Positions 1 to 10,041 of a stretch of DNA of 64,000 nt are shown piece after piece. The translations under genes were made by a program, and so were the position numbers. Numbering within the stretch: the first letter of the stretch is position 1; each line of letters opens with the position of its first letter. Origin of the DNA: Streptomyces sp. JB150 (GTDB lineage: Bacteria > Actinomycetota > Actinomycetes > Streptomycetales > Streptomycetaceae); the NCBI RefSeq assembly GCF_011193355.1, contig NZ_CP049780.1:3547085-3611084 (forward strand), given 5' to 3'. Under the pieces are notes generated by a model. The model saw only the letters and a list, made by a program, of their open reading frames with translations. It was not told the DNA's origin and searched no databases.

Positions 1-1
1 C

Positions 2-1735
2 CACGCGGACGCCGTCCGCCGTTACGCGCGCACCTGCTGCCGCGACGCCCACACCGCCGACGACCTCACCGCCGAGGTCTTCGCCCGGATGCTCCAGGCG
101 GTGCGCGGCGGCTCCGGCCCCGAGCACGCCGTACGCGCCTACCTGCTGACGAGTGTCCGGCGCGTCGCCGCGCGGTGGACGGACTGCGCCAAGCGGGAAC
201 AGCTCGTCGACGACTTCGCGGTGTTCGCCGCGCAGGCCGCGCGGGTCCCCGAGACGTCCGGCCCGGCCGGCTCGCCCGGTTCCTTCGGCGCCGGTCTCGA
301 CCTGGGCGCGGACGTGCGGGCGATGCACGAGGCCGAGCAGTCCCTCGCCATGCGCGCCTTCCGCTCGCTGCCCGAGCGGTGGCAGGCCGTGCTGTGGCAC
401 ACCGAGGTCGAGGACGAGTCGCCGAGCGAGGTCGCCACGCTCTTCGGGCTCGACGCCAACGGCACCCGCGTGCTCGCCAGCCGCGCCCGAGAGGGCCTGA
501 AGCAGGCCTACCTGCAGGCCCATGTGTCCACGGCCCTCGCCACCGACGGGGAGTGCGCCCGCTACGCCGACCAGCTCGGCACGTACGCCCGCCGCAAACT
601 GCGCACCCGCGCGGAGCGGGGCCTGCGCAAGCACCTGGAGGAGTGCGCCAGGTGCCGGCTGGCGGCGACCCAGATCGAGGAGGTCGCCGGCGGCATCCCC
701 GCCGTGGTTCCGGTGGCCGTCATCGGCTGGTTCGGCGCCGCCGGGTACGCGAAGGCGGCCGGGCTCGTCGCGGGCGGCGCCGGAGCCGGGGCGGCGGGCG
801 CCGCGGGCGCGGCAGCGGCCGGCGCAGGCACGTCCGGCGGTGCGGCAGGCGGTGCGTCGGGGGCCGGGGGTGCGTCCGGTGGTGCGGGGAGCGGAGCGGC
901 CGCCGAGGGCGTGGGCGCGCCGGTGAAGGCCGGTGTCGCGGCCGGTGTGGTCGCGGTGGCCGCCGCCGCCGTGACGCTCGCGCTCGTGGGGGACGACGCC
1001 ACGCCCAGGGAACCGGTGGCCAGGCCGCCCGCGTCCGCGCGGCCGCCCCGGCCGGAGCTGCCGTCCCCCGCCCCCTCGCCCGAGAAGACCGCACCGCGGG
1101 CCCCGGCCGTCACGCCCGTCGCCGCCCCGTCACCGGTTTTGAGCCCCACACCCACGCCCACCCCGGCGCCGGCCCCGTCCCGCGAGCCCGTGCGCCCTCC
1201 GGCGCCCACCCCCAGCCCGACGCCCACCCGGACTCCCCCGCCCGGCCCCGCCCCGACCCCGCCGCCCACGCCGACACCCGCGCCCACGCCACCGCCCGCG
1301 CCGGTCGTCTACCAGTGGAGCGAGCTGGGGTACGACATCAGCGGCGACGGCACCGGGCCCGAGATGCGCATCGGCGAGAGCGGCTGGGTGTGGCAGCGGC
1401 AGGGCCTGTCGATCGGCGGGACGTCGTACGCGCGCGGGGTGACCGTCCACGGCCGGTCTTCCGTGACCATCGACCTCAACCGTGACTGCTCCTCCTACCA
1501 GGCGCTGGTCGGCGTCGACGACATGACGCTGAAGCTCGGCAAGGTGTACTTCTCCGTCTACGCCGACGGCGTACGGCTGTGGAGCTCCGGCATGGTCAAG
1601 GGCGGCGACCCGGCCGTCCCGGTCCGGGTGAAGCTGGCCGGGCGGAAGACCGTACGGCTGGTGGTCGAACCGCACGGCCACCTGGACCAGGTGGCGGTCG
1701 CGAACTGGGCGGAGTCGCGGTTCACCTGCTGGTAG
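2..1735 (+). CDS. ECF-type sigma factor with zinc-finger, membrane span and outer NPCBM domain (5' end outside window)
   Basis: The reading frame is open from base 2, so the gene begins upstream; the ATG at 89 lies inside sigma region 2 ([13 protein letters not shown] then [13 protein letters not shown]). Counting from that ATG, region 4 spans about 80-145 ([13 protein letters not shown], then the helix-turn-helix). A zf-HC2-like motif lies at 151-200 (H182, C186, C189). A hydrophobic helix follows at about 281-300, then a Pro/Thr-rich linker at 310-405 and a C-terminal NPCBM-type carbohydrate-binding domain at 408-548. Known of the family: actinobacterial ECF factors with C-terminal extensions exist, in which the extension acts as a built-in sensor or anti-sigma. 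Inferred: the sigma part is cytoplasmic and tethered, and the NPCBM domain faces the wall. The gene converges on the next one, with a 14-bp overlap of the 3' ends. Confidence 0.88.
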   Translation, partial: HADAVRRYARTCCRDAHTADDLTAEVFARMLQAVRGGSGPEHAVRAYLLTSVRRVAARWTDCAKREQLVDDFAVFAAQAARVPETSGPAGSPGSFGAGLDLGADVRAMHEAEQSLAMRAFRSLPERWQAVLWHTEVEDESPSEVATLFGLDANGTRVLASRAREGLKQAYLQAHVSTALATDGECARYADQLGTYARRKLRTRAERGLRKHLEECARCRLAATQIEEVAGGIPAVVPVAVIGWFGAAGYAKAAGLVAGGAGAGAAGAAGAAAAGAGTSGGAAGGASGAGGASGGAGSGAAAEGVGAPVKAGVAAGVVAVAAAAVTLALVGDDATPREPVARPPASARPPRPELPSPAPSPEKTAPRAPAVTPVAAPSPVLSPTPTPTPAPAPSREPVRPPAPTPSPTPTRTPPPGPAPTPPPTPTPAPTPPPAPVVYQWSELGYDISGDGTGPEMRIGESGWVWQRQGLSIGGTSYARGVTVHGRSSVTIDLNRDCSSYQALVGVDDMTLKLGKVYFSVYADGVRLWSSGMVKGGDPAVPVRVKLAGRKTVRLVVEPHGHLDQVAVANWAESRFTCW

Positions 1736-4700
1736 GGGTCCGCGCGGGACGGGTGGCGGCGGCCTCGTCGAGTTCGCCGGCGATCTCCTCCAGCGTGAGG
1801 GCGGCGCCCCGCGCGCATTCGGCGGCGTACCGCTCGGCGCCCAGCGCGGCGCGCGCCGCGGCCTCGGTGCGGCGGGTGCGCGCGCCCTCCGGCCTGGGGC
1901 GCGGCAGGCCGCCGCGCAGCCGCTCGCCGGCCGCGAGGAGCCGGGCCGTGCGCGGGAAGTCGCCGAGCCGCCCGAGCACGTTGGCCGCCTCGTCCACGAT
2001 GCTCCCCGTGACCGTCTCGGCGCAGTGCTCCGCCACCGCGCGGCGCAGGGCGCGGGCCATCTTCGGCAGCGCCCGCTCCGGGCCCTCCTCGACGGCCGTG
2101 ACCATCGCGTCCAGCAGGCGCAGCGCCGCGACGAACTGGGGCGGGGGCGTACCGCGGGCGATCCGCTCACCGATCGTCCGGCACAGCTGGCGCGCGCGGA
2201 CGATGTCCCGGTCCTCCAGCGCCATGTAGGCCCGCAGCAGCGACACGAACGCCCGGGCGTCCGCCACCCAGTAGCGGTCGGCGGCCTCCTCCGCCTCGGT
2301 CAGGGCGGCCTCGGCGGCGCGGCGGTCGCCCGAGCGGTAGGCGATCTCCGCGAGGCGGGCGACGAGGAACGGCGTCTCGGCGTACGCCCCGACCTCGTGG
2401 GCGAGCCGCAGCGCCTCCCCGTACTCCTCGCGGGCCTCGGTGAACCGGCCGCGCGCCATGGCCGCCTCACCCGACGCGCTGCACACCTGAGCCCGCATCC
2501 AGCGGTCGCCGACGCGCCGGCTGAGGACGCGCAGCTCGGCCAGGTCCTCGTCCACCCCGCTCAGCCCGCCGGAGGAGTCGACGACGATGTGGGTGCGCAG
2601 CATCAGGGCCACGCCCAGCTCCCAGTCGCCGCCGTACGCCCGGCAGTTGGCGACCGCCGCGTCCAGGACCGGGCGCACGTCCGCGCCGAGCCGCTGGAAG
2701 ACGGTCAGCGGCCAGACGATGCCGGGCATCCGCGCGGCGTGCGGGCCGCCCCGCTCGTAGGCGGCCCGCAGGCGGGCGACATGGCGCGCGTACCGCGGGT
2801 CGGTGGTCAGGTCGCGCGGTTCGGTCTCCGAGGTGAGGAACAGGTGGAACATCCGCAGGTCCCGGCGCAGGGAGTACAGCGGGTGCCGTTCGTCGTCCGG
2901 CGGGGCCTCGACGAAGGCGTCGGCGTCGGCGTCGCCGGGGGTGCCGGGCGGCGCGCTCAGGCGCAGGACGCGGTTGATCCAGCGGGCGCCCTCGTGGCGG
3001 TAGTTGCGCAGCCACCAGAACCAGCCCATGGCGAGGGCGATGGCGGCGGCGTCCGCCTCGTCGCCGGCCGTCAGCGCGCGGTCGAGTGCCGCGCGGATGT
3101 TGTCCAGCTCGGTCTCCAGGCGGGAGATCCACGGCAGCTGCCCGGCGGAGCGCAGCCGCGGATCGGCCTCCTCGACGAGCGAACGCACCCACGCGCGGTG
3201 CCGTCGTTCGGCGGCGGCGCGCCGGCCGGGGGCCTCGGCGGCGCGCTCGGCGGCGTACTCGTGGATGGTCTCCAGCAGGCGATACCGCATGCCCTCGGTG
3301 CCCTGCCCCGCGGACGGGTCCGCCACGACCAGGGACTTGTCGACGAGGGCGCCCAGCAGGCCGGCCACCGGGCCGCCGCACACGGCCTCCGCCGCGGCGA
3401 GGTCCCAGCCGCCCGCGAAGACGGACAGCTCGCGCAGCACCGTCCGCTCCCCCTCGTCGAGCAGGTCCCAGGACCAGTCGACGACCGCGCGGAGGGTCTG
3501 CTGGCGGGGCAGGACGGTGCGGCTGCCGGAGGTGAGCAGGCGGAAGCGGTCGTCGAGGCGGTCGGCGATCTGCCGGGGGGTGAGCAGCCGCAGCCGGGCC
3601 GCGGCCAGCTCGATGGCGAGCGGCAGCCCGTCGAGGCGGCGGCAGATCTCCGCGACGGCCTCCTCGTCGCGCAGCAGCGCGTCGGCGTCGGGGCGGACGG
3701 CCGCCGCGCGCTCCGCGAACAGGCGCCGCGCCTGGTCGGGGGAGAGCGGGTCGACCGGCCGCACCGACTCGCCGGGCACGCCCAGGGGCTCACGGCTGGT
3801 GGCGAGGATCGTGAGCCCGGGGCAGCGGGTCAGCAGGGTTTCGGCGAGGTCCGCCACCGCGCCGATCACGTGTTCGCAGTTGTCGAGGATCAGGAGCCGG
3901 CTGCGCGTGGCGCAGTGCTCGACGAGCAGGGCGACCGGGTCGTCCTGCGGGGTTACCAGGTCGTGGGTCATCAGCGTGGTCTTCCGCAGACCCAGCGCGT
4001 TGACCACCGCGACCGGCACCGCCTCCGGCCGGTCGAGCGATGCCAGCTCGACCAGCCACGCCTGGGGGAGACCGGCGGCAGCCTCCTCGGCGAGACGGGT
4101 CTTTCCGGAGCCGCCCGGTCCGGTGAGGGTGACCAGGCGGGCCCTGCGCAAGTCCGCACGAATCGCGTCCAGCTCGCGTTCCCGCCCCACGAAACTCGTC
4201 AGCCGGGGGCGGAGGTTGCCGGCGGGTTCGGGGCGGGAAGGGGGGAGGTGAGGCACGGCGGCCGGCCTCCCGCCGTCCCCTTCCCCCAGCAACTCCTGGT
4301 ACAGGGCCCGCAGCTCCGGCCCCGGGTCCGTGCCCAGCCCTTCGACCAGCGCGCGCCGCGCCGTGTCGTAGGCGGCGAGGGCCTCCGCCCTGCGGCCGAT
4401 GTCGCGCAGGGCGCGCAGCAGGAGGGCGTGCAGGGTCTCGTCGTACGGACTGGCCTGGGTCAGCTCGGTCAGTTCGGGTACGACGTCCTGGGCGCGGCCC
4501 AGGCGCAGGTCCGCGTCGATCCGCGCGCGGACCGCCTCCAGCCGCAGTGTCTCCGGGCGGGTGGCGGCGGTGCGGTCCGGGAGGTCGGCGAGGGCGGGGC
4601 CGCGCCACAGGGCGAGCGCGTCGGTCAGGTCACGGGCGGCGGCGGCCGGGTCGCCGCGGTCCAGGGCGGCCGTGCCCTCGCGGACGAGCCGTTCGAAGAC

Positions 4701-4994
4701 GTGCAGGTCGACGTCGTCCGGGCCCGCGGCGAGCCGGTAGCCGCCCGGCTCGGACACCACGGCCCCCTTGCCGACGGCCCGGCGCAGCCGCCCGACCAGG
4801 GCCTGCAGCGCGGCGTGGGCGTCCTGCGGCGGGTCGTCCGCCCAGACCTCGTCGATCAGGGTGTGGGCCGCGACCACCCGCCCGGCCCGCGCGGCGAGCG
4901 CGGCGAGCAGGGCACGCACGCGTGGACCCCCGACGGGTATGGCGCCGCCGTGGTCGTCCTCCGCCTGGGTGACCCCCAGGATTCCGTACCGCAC
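1722..4994 (-). CDS. SARP/AfsR-family transcriptional regulator (BTAD + NB-ARC ATPase + TPR)
   Basis: About 1090 residues. It has an N-terminal winged-helix DNA-binding region (starts [13 protein letters not shown]), then a bacterial transcriptional activation domain with helical repeats. An NB-ARC/STAND ATPase follows, with Walker [11 protein letters not shown] and Walker B-like [10 protein letters not shown]. The long C-terminal part is TPR-like. These features define large SARP regulators such as AfsR, which activate secondary-metabolite or differentiation genes. The start is a GTG at 4994, because family members begin with this RYGILG segment. The frame stays open upstream to 5192, but that part is low-complexity Pro/Arg and not conserved-looking. 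No strong ribosome site is visible. Its target cannot be read here; 11-bp direct repeats upstream of the NsdA-like gene are one nearby candidate. Confidence 0.88.
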   Translation of the reverse strand: MRYGILGVTQAEDDHGGAIPVGGPRVRALLAALAARAGRVVAAHTLIDEVWADDPPQDAHAALQALVGRLRRAVGKGAVVSEPGGYRLAAGPDDVDLHVFERLVREGTAALDRGDPAAAARDLTDALALWRGPALADLPDRTAATRPETLRLEAVRARIDADLRLGRAQDVVPELTELTQASPYDETLHALLLRALRDIGRRAEALAAYDTARRALVEGLGTDPGPELRALYQELLGEGDGGRPAAVPHLPPSRPEPAGNLRPRLTSFVGRERELDAIRADLRRARLVTLTGPGGSGKTRLAEEAAAGLPQAWLVELASLDRPEAVPVAVVNALGLRKTTLMTHDLVTPQDDPVALLVEHCATRSRLLILDNCEHVIGAVADLAETLLTRCPGLTILATSREPLGVPGESVRPVDPLSPDQARRLFAERAAAVRPDADALLRDEEAVAEICRRLDGLPLAIELAAARLRLLTPRQIADRLDDRFRLLTSGSRTVLPRQQTLRAVVDWSWDLLDEGERTVLRELSVFAGGWDLAAAEAVCGGPVAGLLGALVDKSLVVADPSAGQGTEGMRYRLLETIHEYAAERAAEAPGRRAAAERRHRAWVRSLVEEADPRLRSAGQLPWISRLETELDNIRAALDRALTAGDEADAAAIALAMGWFWWLRNYRHEGARWINRVLRLSAPPGTPGDADADAFVEAPPDDERHPLYSLRRDLRMFHLFLTSETEPRDLTTDPRYARHVARLRAAYERGGPHAARMPGIVWPLTVFQRLGADVRPVLDAAVANCRAYGGDWELGVALMLRTHIVVDSSGGLSGVDEDLAELRVLSRRVGDRWMRAQVCSASGEAAMARGRFTEAREEYGEALRLAHEVGAYAETPFLVARLAEIAYRSGDRRAAEAALTEAEEAADRYWVADARAFVSLLRAYMALEDRDIVRARQLCRTIGERIARGTPPPQFVAALRLLDAMVTAVEEGPERALPKMARALRRAVAEHCAETVTGSIVDEAANVLGRLGDFPRTARLLAAGERLRGGLPRPRPEGARTRRTEAAARAALGAERYAAECARGAALTLEEIAGELDEAAATRPARTPTSR

Positions 4995-5439
4995 CGGATC
5001 ATTGTGGCCGGGGGGCGCCGGCGGGGCACCGGCATTCGACCGGGGGCGCGTGGCGCGCGGGGAGGGGGTTCGCACAGGGGGGTCTGAAGGGGGGCCGCGC
5101 GGGGAGCGGCAATTGGCCGCGCGGTGCCCCCCCCACACACAGGGGCGGGGTTCACCACGCGGGGAGCAGCGACTTACGGCGTGGCGCACCACGCGGGGGC
5201 GCGGCCCGTCCGGCAGCGTGCCCCGCTGGGGGGATCCCGGGTGGCATGTCAGTGATGTGCGACAGGGCCCTCGGCTCGGCGCGGCTGCGGTTTCCAGGGC
5301 CGACCGGATTGCCGTACGGCAGTCAGGCCCGGCTCAGCGGTCACGCACTCACCGGCACCTCCGGCGCCCCGCCGCAGCGCGCCCACGCGCGCGCTGCGGC
5401 CGAGATGGGCGGGACGTCCGGCACGGTCGCCCTCAGCCC
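4995..5439. other. Intergenic region upstream of the SARP gene
   Basis: 445 bp without a convincing gene. It contains a direct repeat CACCACGCGGGG at 5153-5164 and 5187-5198 (34 bp apart); the second copy forms the right part of GCGTGG-CGCA-CCACGC. It also holds a perfect 12-bp palindrome TGCCGTACGGCA at 5310-5321. These are candidate operators for the downstream SARP gene; no clear -10/-35 pair was found. Confidence 0.4.
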
Positions 5440-7539
5440 TCACGCCCTCCGCGCCGCCGCCCCCGCCCCCAGTGCCCCCCGCTGGGGGACGATGCCCGCC
5501 GGGACCGCGCGGGCGCGGGCGGGGGTGCCGGTCCAGCAGGTGCCGCGGCGGGCGAGGAGGCGGCGGAGCCAGAGTTCCAGGGAGACGAGGTCGGCGAGGC
5601 CGTCCAGGGGCAGGGGCTCGCCCTCGGCGGCGCGGCGCAGGGCCTTGCGGACCACGCGGGCCTCGACCAGGCCCGCCTGCGCGAGCAGCGGGGTGTCGAA
5701 GAGGGCCATCAGGGAGTCGGCGGCGACGCGCAGCCCGGTGCGGGCGGCGGCCGCAGCCGGGGCCTGGGAGGTGGCGCCCCAGCCGGGCGGCAGCTCGGCT
5801 ACCCCGGCGCCGGCCAGCACGGACCGCAGGATCGCGGCGCGCGCCCCCGGCTGGACGCGCAGCGCCTCGGGCAGTTCGCGGCACGCGCGGACGACCTGGT
5901 TGTCGAGGAACGGCGTGTGCAGGCGCTGGAAGCGGATCTCGGCGGCCTGCTCCAGCACGCGGACGTCGGCGGCGGTGCGCGCGAGGGCCGCGCGGGCGCG
6001 GAAGTCGCCGGGGCGCAGGCCGGGTCCGACGGCGGACCGCTGGAGCACGCCCTGAAGGCGAACCGATACTTCCGCCAGTGCCTCCCCGGTCAGCCAGCGC
6101 GCCGCGGGGCCGGGCCTGGCCCAGGTGAGCGCGGCGAGGGACGCCCCCACGGCGCCCCCGGGTTCGTCGAAGCACCGCTCCATCAGCCGCTCGGCGAGGC
6201 CTTCGACGCCCGCGCGGTAGGGCGTACGGGCGAGGCGGCGGGCCGCGGCGTACACGCGCGCGGGGACCAGTACCGAGCCGTCCGCCTTGGCGAGGGCGGC
6301 CACGGGGCGCACCAGGTGCCGGCGGCGGCGGTCCATCAGCAGGTCTGCGAGGCGCGCGGGGTGGGCGTCGAGGACCTGGCGGGCGCCGTAGCCGGCGAGG
6401 TGGTCCGCGCTGCCCGCGGCGAGCCGGGCGCGGTGCCGGGCGGCCGACACCAGGCAGGAGCTGGGCTCGTCGGTCAGCGGGCCCTCCAGCTCGGCGTACG
6501 GCAGGGTCTCCTCACCGCCGGTGACGACCACGTGGTGCAGCCGGGGCCCGGCGGCGAGCGCGCCGGCCCGTTCCAGCTCGGCTTCCCGTCCGCCGACGGT
6601 CAGGTCGTTGAAGGTGACGGCCAGCAGCCGCTCCCCGGCGCCGGTGCCGTGCCCGAGGACGGTGCCGGGCATGCCGGGCAGGCCGGCCGCGAGCAGGGCG
6701 AGGGTCGCGGAGGCGGGGCCGCCGGAGAGGTCCGCGCCGATGCCGGGCACGGGCATGCCCCGCGCGGCACGCCGTTCCGCCGGGCCCATGCCGGGCACGG
6801 GCCCGGGGTCGATGTCGGCGCCGGGGACGTGGCGGGGCGCGGAGAGCCTGGCCCGCACCGCCTCCACCAGGGCGTCGCGGACGGCGTCCACCGCGCGGTC
6901 GGGATCGGCCGGGGGCGCGGCCACCGCGAGGGAGGCGACCTGCTCGTATCCGGCGATCTCCCGCGCCCCGGCGCGCAGGATGAGCGCGTGCCCCGGCGGA
7001 ATGCGCCGCACGCCGTCGTACGGGGTGGACTCCTGCACCGCGGCCGGTACGTCGGGGGCGGCCAGCAGTGCGGCGAGGTGTCCGAAGTCGAGGTTGGCCT
7101 CGACGAGGTCGGCGAGCGGCAGCGCGGCGGTGGCGTAGGCGGTGCCGCCGGCCCAGGGGGTGTGGAAGACGGGGCGGGCGCCCGCGAGGTCGCCGCAGAC
7201 GGTGATGCGGCGCCCGACCTGGACGACCGCCGTGTAACTGCCCGGCCAGGCGGTCAGGTGGCGCAGGGCGCCGCCGCGCGCGGCGAAGAGCCCGACGCGC
7301 AGCTGTTCGTCGGTGGCGCCGCAGGTGCCGAGGACGGCGATGCGGGTCTGCGGGTCGGCGGTGACCACGCGGACCTCGTCGGGGCGCCAGTCGCCGACCG
7401 CCCACAGCGGATCGGGGTCGCCCCACAGGAGTTGGGAGCCGACCGGGTGCAGGGTCTCGCCGTCGTATCCGGTGGCGCCCGCCGTGCCGATCGCGGCGGC
7501 GCCCGCGGCGGTGCTGCTCCACCCCACCAACCACCGCAT
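5440..7539 (-). CDS. Asparagine synthetase-like protein with degenerate active sites
   Basis: 699 residues. The N-terminal ~180 residues resemble a class II glutamine amidotransferase fold, but the chain starts MRWLVGW, so the catalytic Cys2 is absent. The C-terminal two thirds resemble the asparagine synthase (PP-loop ATPase) domain. The pyrophosphate motif, normally SGGxDS, reads LSGGPAS at 271-277, so the Asp is missing. ATG 7539 is chosen because a good Shine-Dalgarno (GTGGAGG) lies 6 bases upstream and the family N-terminus follows; an upstream in-frame extension is AT/GC-mixed and lacks one. The gene stands alone: no lasso precursor, B-protein or acetyltransferase gene is next to it. 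It could be an amide-forming enzyme using a different nucleophile, or a pseudoenzyme. It is divergent from the NsdA-like regulator. Confidence 0.8.
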   Translation of the reverse strand: MRWLVGWSSTAAGAAAIGTAGATGYDGETLHPVGSQLLWGDPDPLWAVGDWRPDEVRVVTADPQTRIAVLGTCGATDEQLRVGLFAARGGALRHLTAWPGSYTAVVQVGRRITVCGDLAGARPVFHTPWAGGTAYATAALPLADLVEANLDFGHLAALLAAPDVPAAVQESTPYDGVRRIPPGHALILRAGAREIAGYEQVASLAVAAPPADPDRAVDAVRDALVEAVRARLSAPRHVPGADIDPGPVPGMGPAERRAARGMPVPGIGADLSGGPASATLALLAAGLPGMPGTVLGHGTGAGERLLAVTFNDLTVGGREAELERAGALAAGPRLHHVVVTGGEETLPYAELEGPLTDEPSSCLVSAARHRARLAAGSADHLAGYGARQVLDAHPARLADLLMDRRRRHLVRPVAALAKADGSVLVPARVYAAARRLARTPYRAGVEGLAERLMERCFDEPGGAVGASLAALTWARPGPAARWLTGEALAEVSVRLQGVLQRSAVGPGLRPGDFRARAALARTAADVRVLEQAAEIRFQRLHTPFLDNQVVRACRELPEALRVQPGARAAILRSVLAGAGVAELPPGWGATSQAPAAAAARTGLRVAADSLMALFDTPLLAQAGLVEARVVRKALRRAAEGEPLPLDGLADLVSLELWLRRLLARRGTCWTGTPARARAVPAGIVPQRGALGAGAAARRA

Positions 7540-7802
7540 CGACGCCTCCACGAGCTGTGGACAACCAGTGCACCGCAGGAACCGGTTCACCATGCTGCCA
7601 CGAAGGACGCGCCGGGGAGCGTCGGCGGAGCCGCTTGTGATCCCGTGAATGCGCCCCGCGCGCCCTGGCATGCGCCGGGGGAATGTGCCCTGCTCCCATC
7701 AAGGGCCGCACCACGCACGGAGGTTGGCGTCCGCAGGCGCGGCAGCCGGCACGCGTCGCCCCGAGGCGGCCCCGCAACAGGCCCGCTGAGGCGGCTCCTT
7801 GT

Positions 7803-8020
7803 CACGGCGAGGAGCACACACCCCCATTACGGTGAGGAGACCGCCTCCCGTTACGGCGAGAAGCGCGCACCCCGTCACGACGAGGAAGCACACCCCACCG
7901 ACGACGAAGTGCCCCCCACCGACGAGATCCCCCCCGGCGAAGAGTTGGCGCCCCGGCGACGATCTGGCGCCCCCGGCGGGCAGATCGCACCCCCGGCGAC
8001 GCGAATGCGCCCCCGATACG
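7803..8020. repeat. Degenerate short tandem repeats with C-rich tails
   Basis: About ten imperfect units of roughly 18-28 bp, each of the type (g)(t/c)(t/c)acg(g/a)cgagga... followed by a run of C (for example CACGGCGAGGAGC, TTACGGTGAGGAG, TTACGGCGAGAAG, CACGACGAGGAAG). The later units shrink to GGCGACGATCTGGCGCCCCC-like forms. They lie in the 993-bp gap (7540-8532) between the divergent asparagine-synthetase-like and NsdA-like genes. The stretch is open in more than one frame, but no start, ribosome site or conserved-looking product supports a gene. The rest of the gap is promoter-like, less GC-rich sequence (8040-8130). Confidence 0.55.
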
Positions 8021-8136
8021 CCCCCCACAAACCCTCAACGCGCCCTCAAATCACATGGTCGCTGCAGGGATCACTCCTCATACGAGGGATCAATTTTCGG
8101 CCATTCCAAGACCACGAAATTCTCTCGGCACGCGCG

Positions 8137-8169
8137 CCGTGCACGCTCCGTGCACACTCCGTACAGGCT
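8137..8169 (+). promoter_or_regulatory. Three 11-bp direct repeats (SARP/PhoP-type operator candidate)
   Basis: Consecutive 11-bp units CCGTGCACGCT, CCGTGCACACT and CCGTACAGGCT. An 11-bp period puts each unit on the same DNA face. This is the layout of heptamer repeats bound by SARP/AfsR regulators and of PhoP direct repeat units (GTTCACC-like). The match to those consensus sequences is partial (GTGCAC), so the regulator is inferred, not shown. The site is about 360 bp before the NsdA-like gene. Confidence 0.4.
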
Positions 8170-8442
8170 TTGCGCATCGCCGGGTGGGCGCACGGCCCGG
8201 GAAACGGAACTCGCCCCCCGGGCCGGACCGCCGCCCGCGGGGATGTGAGGCGGCGGTGTCCCCCAGCCCACTGGTCAGTACAGCGGGCCGACCCACGCAC
8301 GAGCCATGGAACCGCTCCCGAGGTGGCCGGAGTAGAGCGCACGGACGGGCGCACGGCCACACAGCGGGAGCGCGTCGCAACCGTGCGTACAGGGCCCGTG
8401 CTCCCATGCGGACCACAATCCCGCCATCCGGAACAATGCCCC

Positions 8443-8471
8443 TTAACGCTTGGGATGCGGCGAACTACGCT
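8443..8471 (+). promoter_or_regulatory. Putative promoter of the NsdA-like gene
   Basis: TTAACG (8443-8448), a 17-bp spacer, and TACGCT (8466-8471, matching TANNNT). Transcription would begin near 8478, giving a leader of about 55 nt with the ribosome site GAGGGG at 8521-8526 ahead of ATG 8533. Confidence 0.5.
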
Positions 8472-8532
8472 GGGTTTACGAATGCCGCGTGGTTATGCCA
8501 GCACGGCAGCCGTCTGTGTCGAGGGGTGGCGC

Positions 8533-9957
8533 ATGTCCAGGGAGCAACGCGGGCCGAACGAAAAGCTCGGCGCCGTTCTCGCCCTCGCGGGAATCAGCAA
8601 CGCGGGACTCGCACGACGCGTCAACGACCTGGGCGCGCAGCGCGGGTTGACGCTTCGGTACGACAAGACGTCGGTGGCGCGCTGGGTGTCCAAGGGCATG
8701 GTCCCGCAGGGTGCCGCACCGCACCTCATCGCGGCCGCCATCGGCCAGAAGCTCGGCCGCCCGGTGCCGCTGCACGAGATCGGCCTGGCGGACGCGGACC
8801 CCGCGCCCGAGGTCGGCCTCGCCTTCCCCCGGGACGTCGGCCAGGCGGTGAAGTCCGCGACCGAGCTGTACCGCCTCGACCTCGCGGGCCGCCGCGCCGG
8901 CTCCGGCGGCATCTGGCAGTCGCTGGCCGGATCGTTCGCCGTGAGCGCGTACGCCACACCCGCCTCACGGTGGCTGATAACCCCGGCCGACAGCTCGGTG
9001 GCGCGCGAGGCGAGCCCCGCCGAGGGCTCCGGCGCACCGATCAAAGTCGGCCACAGCGATGTGCAGAAACTGCGCGAGGCCGCCGAGGACGCCCGGCGCT
9101 GGGACTCCAAGTACGGCGGCGGCGACTGGCGTTCCTCCATGGTCCCCGAGTGCCTGCGCGTGGAGGCCGCCCCGCTCCTGCTGGGCTCCTACTCCGACGA
9201 GGTCGGCCGCGCCCTGTTCGGCGCCGCCGCGGAACTCACCCGCCTCGCGGGCTGGATGGCGTTCGACACCGGCCAGCAGGAGGCCGCCCAGCGGTACTAC
9301 ATCCAGGCGCTGCGCCTGGCCCGCGCGGCGGCCGACGTGCCCCTCGGGGGCTATGTGCTGGCGTCGATGTCGCTGCAGGCCACCTACCGCGGCTTCGGCG
9401 ACGAGGGCGTGGACCTCGCGCAGGCCGCCCTGGAGCGCAACCGCGGCCTGGCCACCGCGCGCACCATGAGCTTCTTCCGCCTCGTCGAAGCACGCGCCCA
9501 CGCGCGGGCGGGAGACGCCCAGGCGGCCGGCGCGGCCCTGAAGGCGGCCGAGAGCTGGCTGGAGCGCGCCCGCCCCGGCGACCACGACCCGTCCTGGCTC
9601 GCCTTCTACTCCTACGACCGCTTCGCCGCCGACGCGGCCGAGTGCTACCGCGACCTGAAGGCCCCCCGGCAGGTCCGCCGCTTCACCGAGCAGGCCCTGT
9701 CGAAACCCACCGAGGAGTTCGTGCGCTCGCACGGGCTGCGGCTGCTCGTCGGCGCGGTCGCCGAACTGGAGTCCGGGAACCTGGACGCGGCCTGCGCCCA
9801 GGGCGTCCGCGCGGTGGAGGTCGCCGGGCGGATATCGTCCGCGCGGACCACGGAGTACGTGAAGGACCTCCTGCACCGCCTGGAGCCGTACGGCGACGAG
9901 CCGCGCGTCGTGGAGCTGCGCGAGCGGGCCCGCCCGCTGCTGATGGCCCCGGCGTGA
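8533..9957 (+). CDS. NsdA-like / sporulation-associated TPR regulatory protein
   Basis: 474 residues. The N-terminal part (about 1-75: [20 protein letters not shown], then [15 protein letters not shown]) looks like a Xre-type DNA-binding module. The rest is helical, with TPR-like segments ([40 protein letters not shown]). This organisation is that of Streptomyces NsdA and its paralogues, cytoplasmic regulators linked to sporulation and antibiotic production. ATG 8533 has an appropriately spaced GAGGGG ribosome site, and upstream frame extension runs through intergenic repeats. It is monocistronic by spacing (84 bp to the next gene). Which paralogue of the family it is cannot be settled without comparison; from memory it resembles a gene annotated as sporulation-associated in S. 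coelicolor. Confidence 0.82.
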   Translation: MSREQRGPNEKLGAVLALAGISNAGLARRVNDLGAQRGLTLRYDKTSVARWVSKGMVPQGAAPHLIAAAIGQKLGRPVPLHEIGLADADPAPEVGLAFPRDVGQAVKSATELYRLDLAGRRAGSGGIWQSLAGSFAVSAYATPASRWLITPADSSVAREASPAEGSGAPIKVGHSDVQKLREAAEDARRWDSKYGGGDWRSSMVPECLRVEAAPLLLGSYSDEVGRALFGAAAELTRLAGWMAFDTGQQEAAQRYYIQALRLARAAADVPLGGYVLASMSLQATYRGFGDEGVDLAQAALERNRGLATARTMSFFRLVEARAHARAGDAQAAGAALKAAESWLERARPGDHDPSWLAFYSYDRFAADAAECYRDLKAPRQVRRFTEQALSKPTEEFVRSHGLRLLVGAVAELESGNLDAACAQGVRAVEVAGRISSARTTEYVKDLLHRLEPYGDEPRVVELRERARPLLMAPA

Positions 9958-10041
9958 CGCCGGTCGCGCGGCATCCCGCCTCCCGGGTGTGAGGGCATTG
10001 TCAGTGGCGCGGTGCACTATCGGAGCCGGGAGGTGGCACAG

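Noticed and set aside
2025..5087. 1020-residue frame opposite the SARP gene
   Set aside because: Typical shadow frame of a high-GC gene, with a composition dominated by Gly, Arg and Val and no domain.
7699..8028. A minus-strand frame with hydrophobic repeats ([14 protein letters not shown]) as a possible small membrane protein or peptide precursor
   Set aside because: It is the translation of the C-rich tandem repeats; no ribosome site, no leader or core-like motif.
4768..8532. A very long plus-strand open frame continuing into the NsdA-like gene
   Set aside because: It runs antisense through the asparagine-synthetase-like gene and the intergenic repeats; the real gene starts at ATG 8533 with a ribosome site and promoter.
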